Positions 34,898-48,551 of a DNA stretch of 64,000 nucleotides are shown here, one piece after another (within the stretch, counting starts at the first letter, position 1; the number at the start of each line of letters is the position of its first letter). Source of the stretch: Castanea sativa (lineage: Eukaryota; Streptophyta; Magnoliopsida; Fagales; Fagaceae); NCBI RefSeq assembly GCF_040712315.1, contig NC_134017.1, positions 59,806,636 through 59,870,635 of the forward strand. Reading direction: 5' to 3'. Under the pieces are notes generated by a model. That model saw only the letters and a program-made list of their open reading frames with translations, was not told the origin of the DNA and searched no databases. The position numbers were made by a program, and so were the translations under genes.

Positions 34898-35606
34898 ATT
34901 GGTATTAGAGCCAGGTTTTCATCTTATGATTGTATAATATATGATTGAATTTTAGAATTTAAGAAAACCGTTATCTTTGTGTTTCAATTTTCTGCATCAT
35001 AGAGTAATGGTGCTGTGTCTTAATAGTTATTGCATCATTTGAATATAATGTAGAGAATTGCATCACTTGTATATGTGTATATATATCCGTGTCTGCACAA
35101 GGATATATTGTTATTGAAGAGGAGCCGTGTATGATTATGGCCTAGAGGATACAGTTATTGAATAAAACAATAACTGTCAAGTGCGATGGGACGTATAATA
35201 AGACAATTTGATGGTAATTATCTTGATGTCCCACGGATTGCATTGATTTATGGTTATTGTTGATTGTTGGAGTAACTGTCCTATGCTTTGCACCGTTTGG
35301 ATTATAATTGCACAGCTTGGACTTGAATGTTAATGCATTGCACGGCTTGATTTATTGCATGGCTAAGACTTCATTCCATGCCTTGGACTTCATTCAATGC
35401 ATGGCTTAGATTTTATTTCATGCCTTGTTTTATACGGATTGCATGGCTTAGTCATCTTGCATGTGCTATAGCCATTTTGCATCTGTTAGTCATCTTGGTT
35501 TATAAGGATTCTAACAATCCATATAGTATATATATAATGTAATATAAAATCATATATTACATATATAAATCCATATATTATATTATATATAATGTAATAT
35601 GGATTT
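34898..35606 (+). mobile_element. Primer-binding site and leader of the copia-type element, truncated
   Basis: After the primer-binding site (34900-34912) the leader contains repeated words such as GCATGGCTTAG and CATGCCTTG at 35320-35450 but no gag frame. It ends in an AT-rich palindromic tract at 35517-35606 and then stops abruptly where copy B of the duplication begins. The internal coding region and the 3' LTR are absent. Confidence 0.55.
35517..35606. repeat. AT-rich inverted repeat at the copy B breakpoint
   Basis: Words ATCCATAT, TATATATAATGTAATAT and ATATGGAT occur in both orientations within 90 bp. The last part (35568-35603) is flanked by ATCCATAT and its complement ATATGGAT. It directly adjoins the junction at about 35607 where sequence homologous to 20782 begins. 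Confidence 0.65.
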
Positions 35607-36038
35607 TTAAATCTTTATGCCTCTTCTATTACTTGGTTAACTGTTTTCCCTTATTTTATGAGAACCCTAACAATGCTCTTCACTATACCTCAGTGGGTGT
35701 TAACTACTGATTTTTGAAGAATGGTGACTTCAGGAGCCAATGCTCATTTGCAAATATCTGCTGTACCAATGTTTTAATTTATAATCCTATATATCATCTC
35801 TAATAATAAGTATCAATTGTGATAGTGACGAAGGATCATTGGATAAAATTATGTAGGAATTTGGTGGCAAACAACTTCGTATTTGACAAATCAAACATAA
35901 GGTGAGTTGCGGTTCCTCCTCTCACCCTCTTTTAACAAAGTCCAAAAGTAGGCATGAGAAAGAAAGTGATTACCATTTCACATCTTTAGTTCAATGAATT
36001 CTTTCATGAAATTTGTTAATTCAGATCTGTGTTTGCAG

Positions 36039-38834
36039 TGTTATGACAGGACTGAATTGCCTCCAGAGAAATTTCCCATGCAAAAGGAACTCTCCACTTT
36101 GTAAGTTATTTCTTTCTTATACTTTGTTATTGGATATGACAGGGCACAGCCTATCATGATTGATGGGGCCCCGGTATTTTCCCATAGGATGGTGGGATCA
36201 TATGTAGATTCAAATCAAACTGTAAAAAAATAGATATCTTCCAATTTTCTTGAGTATTGTGTTGCCAAACAATATTTGAACAATAAATGGTATTTCATGT
36301 ATAAGCAAAATTATGTTCATTTTTTTGAAAAAGGAAAGAATAATCTAATTCATCCTTCCCCTTTTAAGTGTTTCCTTTGATCTGTTGATTGACCGAATTT
36401 TTACAAAACCTGACATTATTATAGCAGAAAGTGGGTCAGACCCTGTTAATCTTGATAGGGTAGTTTGCCATAGGTTACCCCTTTAGTTATTTATGATTTA
36501 ATTTAATATCAAGTTAAGGAAAATTGCGCTGCTTCTCAGGTATTATTTTTCTATTGATACTTCCTTTATATCATAAATAAAATTGCTAAGGGGATGAAAC
36601 ACATTTTGGTTCTTATCACAAGTAGAAACTTGAAGTAAGAAGGCAGGCTAGCTTATGTTAATTCTATAGATGTCAAAAAAGGAACTAGAAAGTCATACTG
36701 AAATTTGGCTTTGTGGCAGCTCTGAGCTGTACTCATTACAACTCCTTTTGAGATTAAATAATCTAATACTCAGATGGTTATTGACAAAAGAAGTATGCAT
36801 GAACTTTGCTACAACTTGGAAAGCCAGAAATTTTGCAAACTTGAGCCTTCGTCTTTTATAAAGCCAACTTTAGGAAGGACAGAAGCAATACCCTCTTATT
36901 TTATACATGCTTGTGTGTATTAGAAGAGAGAGAGGGAGAGTTGTTGCTTTCTGCAACTATTAATTTTACCCTGATGACCTGAATGGTTAATGTATGGTGC
37001 CTACTTTATGAATTTCGATTATACTTGGAAATGAAAGGTAAAATATATTGCATTGGCATGTGACTTATATAATGACACTCTTCCAAGCCAAAATCAACCT
37101 GAATATTTTTATTCTGAACAGAAATTTGTATTAGCTTCTTTTGGGAAAACATCAGTAAGTGAAATTAGTTGAGTTTACATAATGATTCCACAGATGCAAA
37201 CTTTTCAATCAAGTGTGGTGGCCCAGAGATGGCTGCTGAGGGTATAGTGTACGAGGCCGAAAACTCAGCATTCTTTGGTGCAGCATGGTATCATGTAACT
37301 GATACAGAAAAATGGGCAGTCAGCAATGTGGGGTTGTTTGAAAATAATAGTTATGTTCAAAACACTTCGGCACAAGTCATTGCAACTAACACCCCAGAAC
37401 TTTACCAAACTTCAAGGGTGTCCCCAGGATCACTTAGATACTATGGCCTAGGTCTTCATAATGGTCTTTATAATGTCAGCTTGTTTTTTGCGGAAACTGG
37501 TCTTGATGATCCAAGCTCTCAAACTTGGATGAGTCGAGCGAGGAGTGTATTCGATATCTACATTCAGGTGACTATAGATTGCTTTAGAGAAAAATATATT
37601 CCATTCTTGAATAAAGATCATTACCTCCTCGTGTAGAGTTTCTATAATACAAATTATTTTTAATTTCAAAGAATTCCTTTTTATATCATTCAATAAGAAT
37701 TATAAAATTATCCTATAATTTGTTTTCTAGGGTAGTCTAGAATTTAAGGACTTTGACATATCAAAGGAGGCAGGGGGCGTTGAGAGAGCACTCCAGAAGA
37801 TTTTTAAGGCTAATGTGTCAGAGAATTATCTTGAAATTCATCTATTTTGGGCTGGTAAGGACACTTGTTGCATACCTGTACAAGGTCATTATGGGCCACT
37901 AATTTCAGCCATTCATGTTGTTTCAGGTAATGTATCTGATATGATTTATGAATTGATTTGTGATGTTTTTTATATGATTATTTTCTGCTTATTACTAATA
38001 ATAAATAATTACTCAGATTTTGTATCTAATGTTACTGGGATTCCTCCAAGCAATCGAGGAAAGAAAAGCAGGTTGGGTTTGATTGTAGGAATTGCAGTCC
38101 CGGTAGGAGTCGTGAGCTTGATTTTCATATTTGCAGTTTTCTGCATGAAGAGAAAACAACAGCACAATAATGAGGACGGTAAGAACATTACAGCAGTAGT
38201 GGAGGTACTGGTGAAATACAGCCTAAGAAATAAACACTAATGGACTCTGTACCACTCACTTTGGTTAAAATTCAAGGTACTCTCTGATATTTGGAAAGGC
38301 TAAATCCTAGACTAGTTGTTAGAAAAGTATGAGTACTATTATTGCTTGGATAATAGTATGGATCCTTTCCATGAAAGGGAATAAGGGTCTAGCTGAAATT
38401 TTCTACATAATATCATTAAATTGAAATCCTATGTTACCAACACTCCCTGGGCCCCCCCCCCCCCCCACCTCAAAAGAAAAATCAAATTGTTCAAAATATA
38501 TAATTGTTCAAAATATATAACTGTGACAATAATGAAGAGTTTAAATCAGTTAACTAGATCCTCTCTTGCTTGAACCTGCAGAGCTTCTTGGAATAGGCCT
38601 CCGACCAAACATTTTCAGTTATGCTGAGCTGAGAAGTGCGACTGATGACTTCAACCCTTCAAAAAAGTTAGGGGAGGGAGGATTTGGACCTGTTTTCAAG
38701 GTAAAGTACATTATTGTATGTAATGTTGGATAGACACTTGGCATTATGTTTGATGAGAAAACTAAGTCAGCAAAATCATCACCTAAATGATACTAAAAGC
38801 AACTAAAATATTCTTTTAAGAAAGTAATTTCTTT

Positions 38835-38887
<53 letters not shown>

Positions 38888-41800
38888 GTTTCCGAAGGCT
38901 GAAAAAAAAGTGGGACCTTTGTGTGCTGAAAACGACCTTTTTCCTAAGAATTGTACGTAATTGGCTATCTTTAACATTTTAGCTACAGTAAGTAATAAAG
39001 TTTTGTCATGCTATTTATTGGAGTTGCTTAAAAGAATAAAGCAGTAGTGCAATGTTCAAGGAACATACCAACATTCCCATTTGTGAACCAAAAAAAAACC
39101 CTGAATTTCACTTTTCGTGTCACTGAATTTTACAACTTCACAGGGCACACTATCTGATGGGAGGATTGTAGCTGTGAAGCAATTATCGGTGGCATCTCAC
39201 CAAGGGAAGAGTCAATTTGTAACTGAAATTTCTACCATATCTGCGGTGCAACATCGTAACCTTGTGAAACTAAACGGATGCTGCATTGAGGGAGATAGGC
39301 GCCTTCTTGTTTATGAATATCTTGAAAATGGAAGCCTTGATCAGGCACTATTTGGTAGGAACATACTTTATACTCATTTCACACCTTCCATGCCGCCCAT
39401 AAAATCATCATTCATTCAATTATTAGAAATATATAATTATTGTTAGAATTATGACGTTTAATTATTAAATCCACCATCTCCTAATAGCTTAAGTTTTTGG
39501 GAGAATTGGTAATTTAATGGTATCAACTTAGGAGGTCCTAAGTTTGATCATTTTCTCCTCCACTCTACCTCCCATTCAAAATCCCCTGTATTGGGTCTCA
39601 CCTATTAATAAGGTGTTTAAGCTCACACATAAGGGGGAGTATTAAAATTATGCGGCTAAATGATTAAATTTACCAATTTCTAATAGGTAATTTAACATTG
39701 TATTAGAGCAATAGTGACTAGATTAGTCTTTTTGGGATATAGAGCAGATGGGGCTAGCACCTTCTTCTTCTTCTTCTTCTTCTTCTTCTGCTTCTTCTTT
39801 TTTTTTTTTTTTTTTCTGGTGTTTACAAATAATATTAAACCCAACTTGGTAACCTCTTGTTGAGCTCAAAGACATTGCCCCCACAAAGTGGGCTTGGACG
39901 AGAACATTAGGGATGCCCTAGGTTAATATTGAATAGCAAAGTGTGTTGAGTCCCATATAAGGTGTATACTGGGTTGTGGGTTTTATGAAAACTATCATGA
40001 GTGTCAATTGTGACTACACTAGCCCTTTTGGGGTATAACACAAATGTGAGTAGTGCTTTTGCTTTGGTGGTTGCAAAAAATTTGGGAGAGTGTGATTGAA
40101 TATAGATTAAGTCACGAAACAACAATATCAAAGAATCAATTTGGTTTTATGCCTACTATTTTCTTACTAAACATCTAAAGGAAAGATAAAGAAGTCAGTA
40201 AAGATCCCCATATAGGTTTTATTGACCTAGAGAAATCATATGATAGGTTATTTGAAGAGTTTATGTGGTGATTTTTTAAGGGAAAAAAAGAGCTACTTTT
40301 ATGTATATTAAGTTGACTAAGGATATATATGACAAAGTTGTAACTAAAAAGAGAACAAAGAAAGACATTGCAAATAAGTTTCCTATCCTTATAGGTTTGC
40401 ATCAAGGATAAATATTAATCCATATCTCTATGTGTTGGCTATAGGAGTTCACCAATCAATTCAACATGAAATCCTATGATTTATGCTTTTGCAAATGATA
40501 TTGTTTTAGTGGATGAACTAAATGCGGAATCAATATCAAATTAGAAATTTAAAGAGATGTTTTAGAATACAAAGGATTTCTACTAAGAAAAATTGAAGTA
40601 CAACCTATCAAAAGAAATTGAAGTACATAGAATGTTTGTTTGGTAACAATATAAATAAAGTTCATAAGTTCTAAGACATGAGGGTCAAGAGATACCAAAG
40701 AGTTAGTGCCTTTGATATCTTAGATCCACACTTCATAAGGGTGGAGAGTTTGAAGATGATGTGAATCATAGGATATATGAAAGTAAGGTGAAGGAAGTGG
40801 AGAAGCACATTTAAAAAATTGTGTGATCATAGAGTACTTATTAAGTTAAAGGAAAATTTTTATATGACTATTATAATACAAACTATGATTTGTGGTACTA
40901 AATGTTAAAATCTTAAGAAATAACATGTTCATAAAATTATTGTAGTTTAAATGAGAATATTAAGATGAATAACTGGAAATACAAAGAAAAATGGTATTTA
41001 AAATGAAGAAATTTTCTTTAAAATAGAGGAAAAATTGATGAAAAGATGAGAGGGAGTCACTTGAGATAGTTTAGTTATGTGCAGAGGAACGTGATTAATA
41101 TTCTCATTAATATTGCTTGAAGTAGTAAAAAAAATTTCAATTAAGGAAGTAACCAAGAGTATGATTTTAGATAAGATAGAATGATAGAAGTAAATACATG
41201 AGCCTAATCTTGATTAATCTGTGGAGGATCTATAACCAACCCCCAAGTTTTGGGACTAAAGCGATGTTGTTATGTCATTAAGCATTGTCAATTATGTTTT
41301 GGACCACTGCCAAATAATTTGAAGTAGCCCAAATCTCATATGACTATGTTTTTTTTACCCTAAGACATAATCTGATTTTTCCAAACTCTAACGTTCTTTG
41401 ACAATATCCATATGGGAAGCTTTGTATCATTGCACTCAAATAACTCTTGAATAAGGATTTGGCATTTGATTGATGACTCTTAATCTAATTAGATGGGAAC
41501 TACTACTAATGCAGGAAAAAGTAAGTTGCATCTTGATTGGCCTACTCGCTTCAATGTTTGTTTGGGAACTGCAAAAGGACTAGCTTATCTCCATGAAGAG
41601 TCAAGGCCAAGGATTGTACATTGAGATGTGAAGGCTAGCAATATTTTGATTGATGGAAAGCTATGCCCGGAAATATCAGATTTTGGATTGGCAAAACTTT
41701 ATGATGACACTAAAACCCACATCAACACCCGAGTTGCGGGGACCATGTAAACTCCTTATCCATTTTCTCAAAGTCTTTGTCTTTAATGCCTGTTTTATAT

Positions 41801-42645
41801 TGTACCAAGATGCATATTACAGTTTAAGATCTAGATCCTTATATAAGTATCTAGCAGTCAATCAATAATCACTAGATTCATTTGAAGAATGATCAATAAC
41901 TATAACAAACTTGAGGATGCTATTGGAATTTTTTTTTTCATTATTGATATTCAATTTTCCTATGGAAATTGAACCTGATCAGATACATTGATAGTTTTAA
42001 ATAAACTTGCATATTAATTTTAAATGTTTCAGAGGCTATTTGGCACCGGAGTATGCGATGTGTGGGCACTTGACTGAGAAAGCTGATGTTTTCGGTTTTG
42101 GTGTTGTTGCTTTGGAGATCCTAAGTGGGAGACCAAACTCAGATGACAGCTTGGACACTGAAAAAATTTATCTTCTGGAATGAGGAAAGGAAGTTTCTCT
42201 CTCCTTTTCCATTTCTTAATTTATTGCATTATAAAGAAAATTCTTATTTGCTCTCCTTGTCATGAATCACCAGGCATGGACTCTACATGAAAATAATCAG
42301 AGTTTAAGGTTGGTAGATCCCACATTATCAGAATTTGACGAAAATGAAGCTGCTCGAGTGATAGTAGTGTCTTTGATGTGCACACAGGCATCACCAAACA
42401 TGCAGCCACCAATGTCCCGTGTTGTGGCCATGCTTGCAGGAGATATTAAGGCTGGCATTGTTACATCAAAGCCGAGTTATTTAACTAATTGGAATTTCAA
42501 AGATATAACAAGCAGCTTTTTGAGTGAAGAAGATAGAAAGCATCATGAGGGTAACACTGATCTTAGCCAACTCATTGATCCATTGCCTTCTCCTGTAAAT
42601 GTTACTGAAACCATGTTTGGTGGCATAATTGGAGATGGAAGGTGA
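36039..42645 (+). pseudogene. Receptor kinase copy B: malectin to kinase exons, disrupted
   Basis: Nine exons matching exons 15-23 of copy A: 36039-36100, 37194-37567, 37731-37926, 38017-38178, 38582-38700, 39144-39354, 41515-41746, 42033-about 42182 and 42274-42645. There is no signal peptide or LRR block upstream. The membrane helix and glycine loop are intact. A TGA replaces the Arg codon of the HRD motif (41622-41624, IVH*DVK). The donor of the next-to-last exon is deleted (GAATGAGG where A has GAATGGGTATGG). KLYGCC reads KLNGCC, and CPKISDF reads CPEISDF. The exon 21 acceptor (TGCAG at 41510-41514) is intact here, which reveals the lesion in A. It cannot encode an active kinase. Confidence 0.85.
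40080..41230 (+). mobile_element. Degenerate LINE reverse-transcriptase fragment in intron 20 of copy B
   Basis: Collinear with 25160-26200 in copy A, with the same degenerate RT sequence ([19 protein letters not shown]). It keeps about 140 bp (near 40833-40975) absent from A, in which LIKLKENFYMT and related sequence still fits the family. It was therefore present before the duplication. Confidence 0.65.
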
Positions 42646-43058
42646 AAAAAATCTGTCTTTGTTGTAGTCACTCAGTAACACTACCTTTGCTATCTAAGGC
42701 ACTTCAAATTCAATACTCTTTATGCTTGATTGGCTTTCACCTTTTCCAAATGATAATATGTGATGTCATGTGTGTAAATACTGAGATATTTGTCTTGTCT
42801 TGAATCATGATTTCAATCAACAATGAAAATTTTCTTCTTTGGGAAGTTATAGGCTTATAGTTGCATAATACCGAGGTGAAATCATATGCTTGACCACAAT
42901 TGTTTACTGTCACAACTTTATTTTGACGTTTCCAGTCTTCTTCTCACTATTATCCTATAGATGAAATGGCATACGGGGCATGAATGCTGCAAAAATATGA
43001 GAAATCGCAGTATTGGTGAGCTATGCACATAGGAAACACAAATTAGCCTCGTTTGAAT
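42646..43058 (+). other. 3' flank of receptor kinase copy B
   Basis: Matches 27611-28022 with scattered substitutions. It ends in GTTTGAAT (43051-43058), the left target duplication of the hAT-like element. Confidence 0.5.
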
Positions 43059-44080
43059 TAGGAATGGCAACGGGTTGAGTTTGGGCTAGGTTTTTACATA
43101 CCTAGACCCGACTCGCAAGCCAAGACCCGCGACCTGAACTCGGCACGATTATTAATCGGATTTTTTTTTCCGGGGCCCAGACTCGCCCCGCTGGGCCCCG
43201 TTTATCTTCTTAGGCCAAAATCTGGCCCAAGAAAAAATTTTTTTTTTGAAGCCCATTAAGATTTTTGCCTAGATTCAAGCCCATTCAAAACTCATATGAA
43301 TGATTTAGGCTTACTAGCTTAAAAACTGGGGAATCCACAAACATGAGGTGCTACAAATAGGCATTTCCATTTTGTGGTATCCAAAAGCTCATTGATAACA
43401 ACTGGGAAACACACATAGATTTTGACCCATATGAACCTAAGATAAAATAATTTAGACATATCATTCCATTGGTTCAATAAATAAAAAATCTCCATAGCCT
43501 AACATCCACTGATGAACATCTCAACATTTAAATTTGACAAACAACCATAAATCTATTTGACAAAAACAAACAATACCCACAAGCAATTGGAAGAAGAAAA
43601 CCCAAACAATGGCTGCGTGCTTAAGAGTGAGGTCGAGGCGTGGCTTGAGAGCGAGTGAGTGAGGTCAAAGCGTGGCTTAAGAGTGAGTGCGTGAGGCGTG
43701 GCTGCGTGCTCTTATGCGTTAGGGTGAGGCGTGACAGAGAGATTGAAGGTTAGGGTGAGGGCAGAAGGCATGACTGAGAGAGAAGTGAACTGAAATGGGG
43801 AGAGAGGTGGCTGGGTATTTGGTTAGTTAGGGTTTACAATGATATATATATAAGGGGTGTTTTAGTAATCTCAAATAACCGGGTAATATCTGGGCCGGGT
43901 TTCGGGTCAGGCTTCAGATTTTTTTGATAAAACCCGGACCTGACCCGAACTCACTTCGATTTTTTTTTTTTTTTTTAAACCTATACCCAACCCTATTCTT
44001 TATCGGGCCAGGTAAAATCCAACCCACTAGGGTCGGGTCAGACCGGGTATTCGTGGGTCGGATCTAAATTGCCATCCCTA
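43059..44080. mobile_element. Non-autonomous hAT-like element, copy B
   Basis: Ends are TAGGAATGGCAA and TTGCCATCCCTA, a better inverted match than in A, flanked by GTTTGAAT at 43051-43058 and 44081-44088. It has an internal GAGTGAGTGAGG-type repeat expansion near 43620-43700. The (TA)n run, long in A, is only about ten bases here. No transposase is encoded. Confidence 0.8.
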
Positions 44081-44088
44081 GTTTGAAT

Positions 44089-47000
44089 AAAGTGGATTAG
44101 ACCCTCCAACCAACATAAAATGAAGGACTACATCATTCTTACATTTCTCAGTTCTCACTCAATAGGACTGTGAGATATATAGGCCAATAAATAGGCAATT
44201 TCTACTTGATGTAACTGCTCGTTTGGTAGGACTTATTCAAAGTAAAAAAAAAAAAAAATCACTAAATGATACTAAGAAATCTGCTTTGGCCATTTAGTAC
44301 CTGATAGAGATATTTTAGCCATAAATTTAATACCCCTGAAACATTGTGCAAAAAGGTCGTCGGCACCCACATACCCTTCAGCTTCACAGAAGAGTTAGGC
44401 CGACGACACCATATGGGATGACCCCACAAGGAAACTCTACAGGCATCTCCATAGGCCGATGGGCATGCTAGGACAGAGCAGATGGTTGACGGTTGTGGAG
44501 AGGTCGACGAGGTCAAAGAAGCTGACGGATCCAGCCTGACTTAACTTGACCCCCACGGATATCTGTGTAAGGAAATTTCTTGTATCTCACAATCAACCCT
44601 AATCAAAGGAATCCTACAAGGAAAGGATCCTGCAAAGTACATGCATTAATGAGGATCTTCCTTACAAGGGAAGATCTTCTCCACCAAGAAATGAAGGTCA
44701 GCTCTACACTACTATAAAAATCCCAAAACCCTCACAAATCAAGGTAGGCATAATTTACCCCAGCTTTAGGACTCTAGAGTTATGAAAGGTATTTGGTCGG
44801 TACCACACCGATACTCTCCGTAGGGTCTTCTTTTTCTGTGTTGCACAGGTGTTATCTCGGGTACGTGAGGAGAAACTGTGCCAAAAGAATGCAAGACTTA
44901 ACACTCAAGAGGAGGACCAAGAAGGTACTAGCGCTGAGAGAAGGGACCAAGAAGGGCCAGAGGGCAGCAACGCCCTAAGCAGACAAGAGCGATAGGATAC
45001 AAGCCGTCCATTCATCGCAGATACGGCTTCACCATACATGGTCACGGAGATGCAGATGATGAAGGAATGGATGGATTTCATGATGAACGCCCTTAAAGAA
45101 TGGGTGTCTAACGACCTCGACGAATTGGTCCATCGGACGGATTCACCCTTTACTACATCTGTCACTTCATTTTCCTTTTCGCAGAAGTTCTGCATGCCAC
45201 AAGTAGAGGCCTACAATGGATCTAAGGATCCCTTAGATCACTTGGAGTCTTTCAAAATCTTGATGCACTTGCAAGGCGTGGCGGATGGGATTATGTGCCA
45301 GGCCTTTCCAACTATGCTGAAGGGTCTCGCAAGGGTATGGTTCAGCAAGTTGATGCCTAACTCCATCAACACCTTCAAGGAGTTGAGCATACAGTTCACC
45401 TCGTACTTTATAGGGGGCATAGGTATAAGAAGTCCACTGTATGCCTGATGAACATCAAACAACAGGACGATGAGATGCTGAGGTCTTACATAACTCGCTT
45501 TAACAAGGAGGCCTTCTTGATTGATGAAGCTGACAACAAGATACTCGTGGCTGCATTCACCAATGGGTTATGAAAGGGTAAGTTTCTGTTTTCTCTATAC
45601 AAAAACAACTTGAAGTCTATGTCGGATGTACTCTACAGGGATACTAAGTACATGAATGTAGAGGACGCACTGTTGGCCTAGGAAGAAAAGCCTAAGAATA
45701 AGGAAAGACACGAGGAAGCATGGCAGGACAAGGGACGGAAGACAACAAGGTTAGGAGACCGACGAGAGGGTAGGCACTTCAACCCCCCATTGGGAGGTTC
45801 ATAAGCTTCACCCTGCTGAATGACCTAATTGATCAAGACCTGATGCAGATCAAGGACGAAGGAGCCTTGACATTTCCTAGCAAGCTGAAGGGAGACCCCA
45901 GTAAGAGGTTAAGAGACAAGTACTGCCGTTTTCACCATGATCACGGTCATGATACGTATGACTGCTACGACTTAAAGCAGCAAATAGAAGCTCTTATCAA
46001 ACAAGGAAAGTTGCAGAGGTTCATCAGTAAGGAAAGGACAGATGCATCGCAAGAACAAGCTGCCAGAAGGGAGAATGAGCATCCTAGGCCACCCTTGGGA
46101 GACATAAGAATGATTGTAGAAGGCACTGCAGCTTCTGGCTCATCTAAAAAGCCCGTAAAATTTACCTCAGGATGGTTCAGAATGTCCAGCTGACGGGCTT
46201 CGTCCCAAAGATGGCGCAAATCGATACCCCCATAATTGTATTCTCGAAGGAGGATGCTCGACGTCTCCATCACCCACATGACGATGCGCTTATTGTTAGC
46301 ATACAGGTAGGGGACTAAAACACTCATCGACTCTTAGTTGAAAACGGGAGCTCTGTTGAAATCCTCTACTATTTGGTGTTCCAACAGATGAGAATTAAGA
46401 GAGAACGATTGGTTCCGACTAACACCCCACTCGTTGGGTTCGGAGGAACAAGAGTATACCCCCTTGGCGTGGTCACATTACCTGTAATAGTTGGTGATTA
46501 CCTTCAGCAGATCACTAAGGATGTTACATTCCTTATTGTCGACTGGTTATCTGCCTACAATGCCATCTTAGGTCGACCTACTCTCAACTTGTGGAAGACC
46601 GTAACTTCGACCTACCATCTGATGATCAAATTCCCCACCAAGTACTGAGTAAGAGAGATACGTGGGGACCAAGTGGTAGCACGCAAGTGCTACATAGCGA
46701 TGCGAGAAATGGACGACCATTTACAAACCATAAGCATAGAAGAACAACGGATGGTTGCAGAGCCCATGGAGGGATTGGAAGAGATACTCCTCGATAACTC
46801 AAGGCCTGAGTGAATGACTAGAATCAACACTCTTGCTAGTCCGCCAATCCATTAGGTGCTCACCATGTTTCTAAAAGAAAACCAAGATGTCTTTGCCTAG
46901 AGCCAGGGAGACGTGCCCGAGATCGACACTTCAGTCATGGTGCACAAGTTGAATGTGTCGCCCACTTTTCTCCTTATTTGTCAGAAGAAGGGAGTGTTTG

Positions 47001-48551
47001 CCCAAGAATGAGACCGAGCCATAGTGGAAGAAGTCCGCAAGTTGCAAGATGCAGACTTTGTTAGAGAAGTTTACTACCCCAACTGGGTGGCCAACGTGGT
47101 GATGGTCAAGATAGCCAACTCCAAGTGGAGGATGTGCGTAGACTTTACGGACCTAAACAAGGCGTGCCCCAAGGACAGCTACCCTCTCCTGTAGGTTGAC
47201 GTCTTAGTAGACTCTTTAGCCTGACACTAGTTACTGAGCTTCATGGATGCTTTTTCTGGCTACAACCAGATCAAACTGGATGAAGTTGATTAGGAGAAGA
47301 CTTCGTTCGTCACTAGCCAAGGCCTTTTCTGTAACAAAGAAATGCCGTTCGACCTCAAGAACGCGGGTGCAACATATTAGAGGCTTATGAACAAGATGTT
47401 TACACATCAAATTGGAAGAAATGTCCAAGTCTACGTTGACGACATGCTAGTGAAAAGCCGAAGGGAGGATGACCATTTGGACGATCTCAGGAAGACCTTC
47501 GACACCCTCCGCTCTTACAACATGAAACTCAATCCGAGCAAGTGTGTGTTCAGGGTGATGGCTGGAAAGTTCCTGGGGTTCATGTTGTCTCAGAGAGGTA
47601 TCAAAGTTAACCCAGACAAGATCCGAGCCATAATGGAGATGGCACCACCAAGGAACGTGAAAGAGGTACAAAGCCTCAACGGCAAGGTAGCCGCATTGAA
47701 TAGGTTCGTATTAAGGGCAATAGACAAGTGTCTACCTTTCTTTCGCACATGAAAGAAGTCTTTGGAGTGGATGGCCGAGTGTCAACAAGCATTTGAGGAT
47801 CTGAAGGCCTACCTCTCTTCCCCACTGTTGCTAAGTCCCTCTAAACAGAGGGAAGAATTATTCCTCTACTTAGCTGTATCCCCAATTCCGGTCAGTGCTG
47901 CCTTAGTTATGGAAGAAGATAAGGTGCAGAAGCCCATATACTACACTAGCCGAGCACTCCGAGGCATGGAGGTAAGGTACTCACAAATGGAGAAGCTCGC
48001 CTTCGCTTTAGTTACGGAAATTTGTAAGCTCAAGCCTTACTTCCAGGCCTACAATGTGGTCGTCCTAATTGACAAGCCTCTACAGTGAGCAATGAGTAAT
48101 CCCAAAGCCGTTAAACGAATGATGCTATGGGCGATATAATTGAGTGAATTTGACGTACAATACCACCCCGTACTACCATAAAGGGACAAGCGGTCGTCAA
48201 CTTTATTGTAGAGTTCACCAATATGGAAGGCCAGGGGGCAGAAGAACATCCTTAGTGGATCATCCACACGGTCGGGTTGTCTAGCAGGTAAGCTGGCAAA
48301 GCCGGTGTAGTGCTCTATTCCCCAGAAGGGGACGAGATCGAATGCATGGTTTGTCTCAACTTTCCTACAACAAACAATAAAGCAAAGCACGAAGCTTTAG
48401 TAGCAGGACTGGATCTCGCTAAAACCGTGGGGGAAACAAGTGTGATTGTGTATTGTAGCTCTTAGGTGGTCACCAATCAGGTGAACAGTGATTTCGAATG
48501 CAAAGGAGAAAAGATGAAGAAGTATTTGAAGCAAGTGAGGAGACGTGTAGG
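44089..48551 (+). mobile_element. Tat/Ogre-like gypsy retrotransposon, copy B
   Basis: Collinear with copy A: gag from 45038 (MVTEMQMMKEWMDF), zinc-knuckle region near 45930, protease region near 46400-46640, RT near 47040-47750 with Y-V-D-D at 47432-47443, and RNase H from about 48200. The copia-type LTR starts at 48552. Shared stops include TAG at 47378-47380 and the TAG after DEVD. It has private defects such as a TGA at 47750-47752 and loss of about 24 bp near 44788. It keeps RYSQMEKLAFALV, which is lost in copy A. Confidence 0.8.

Noticed and set aside
36039..42645. Copy B as a second functional receptor kinase
   Set aside because: Stop codon in the HRD motif, a deleted donor and no LRR or signal-peptide exons upstream.
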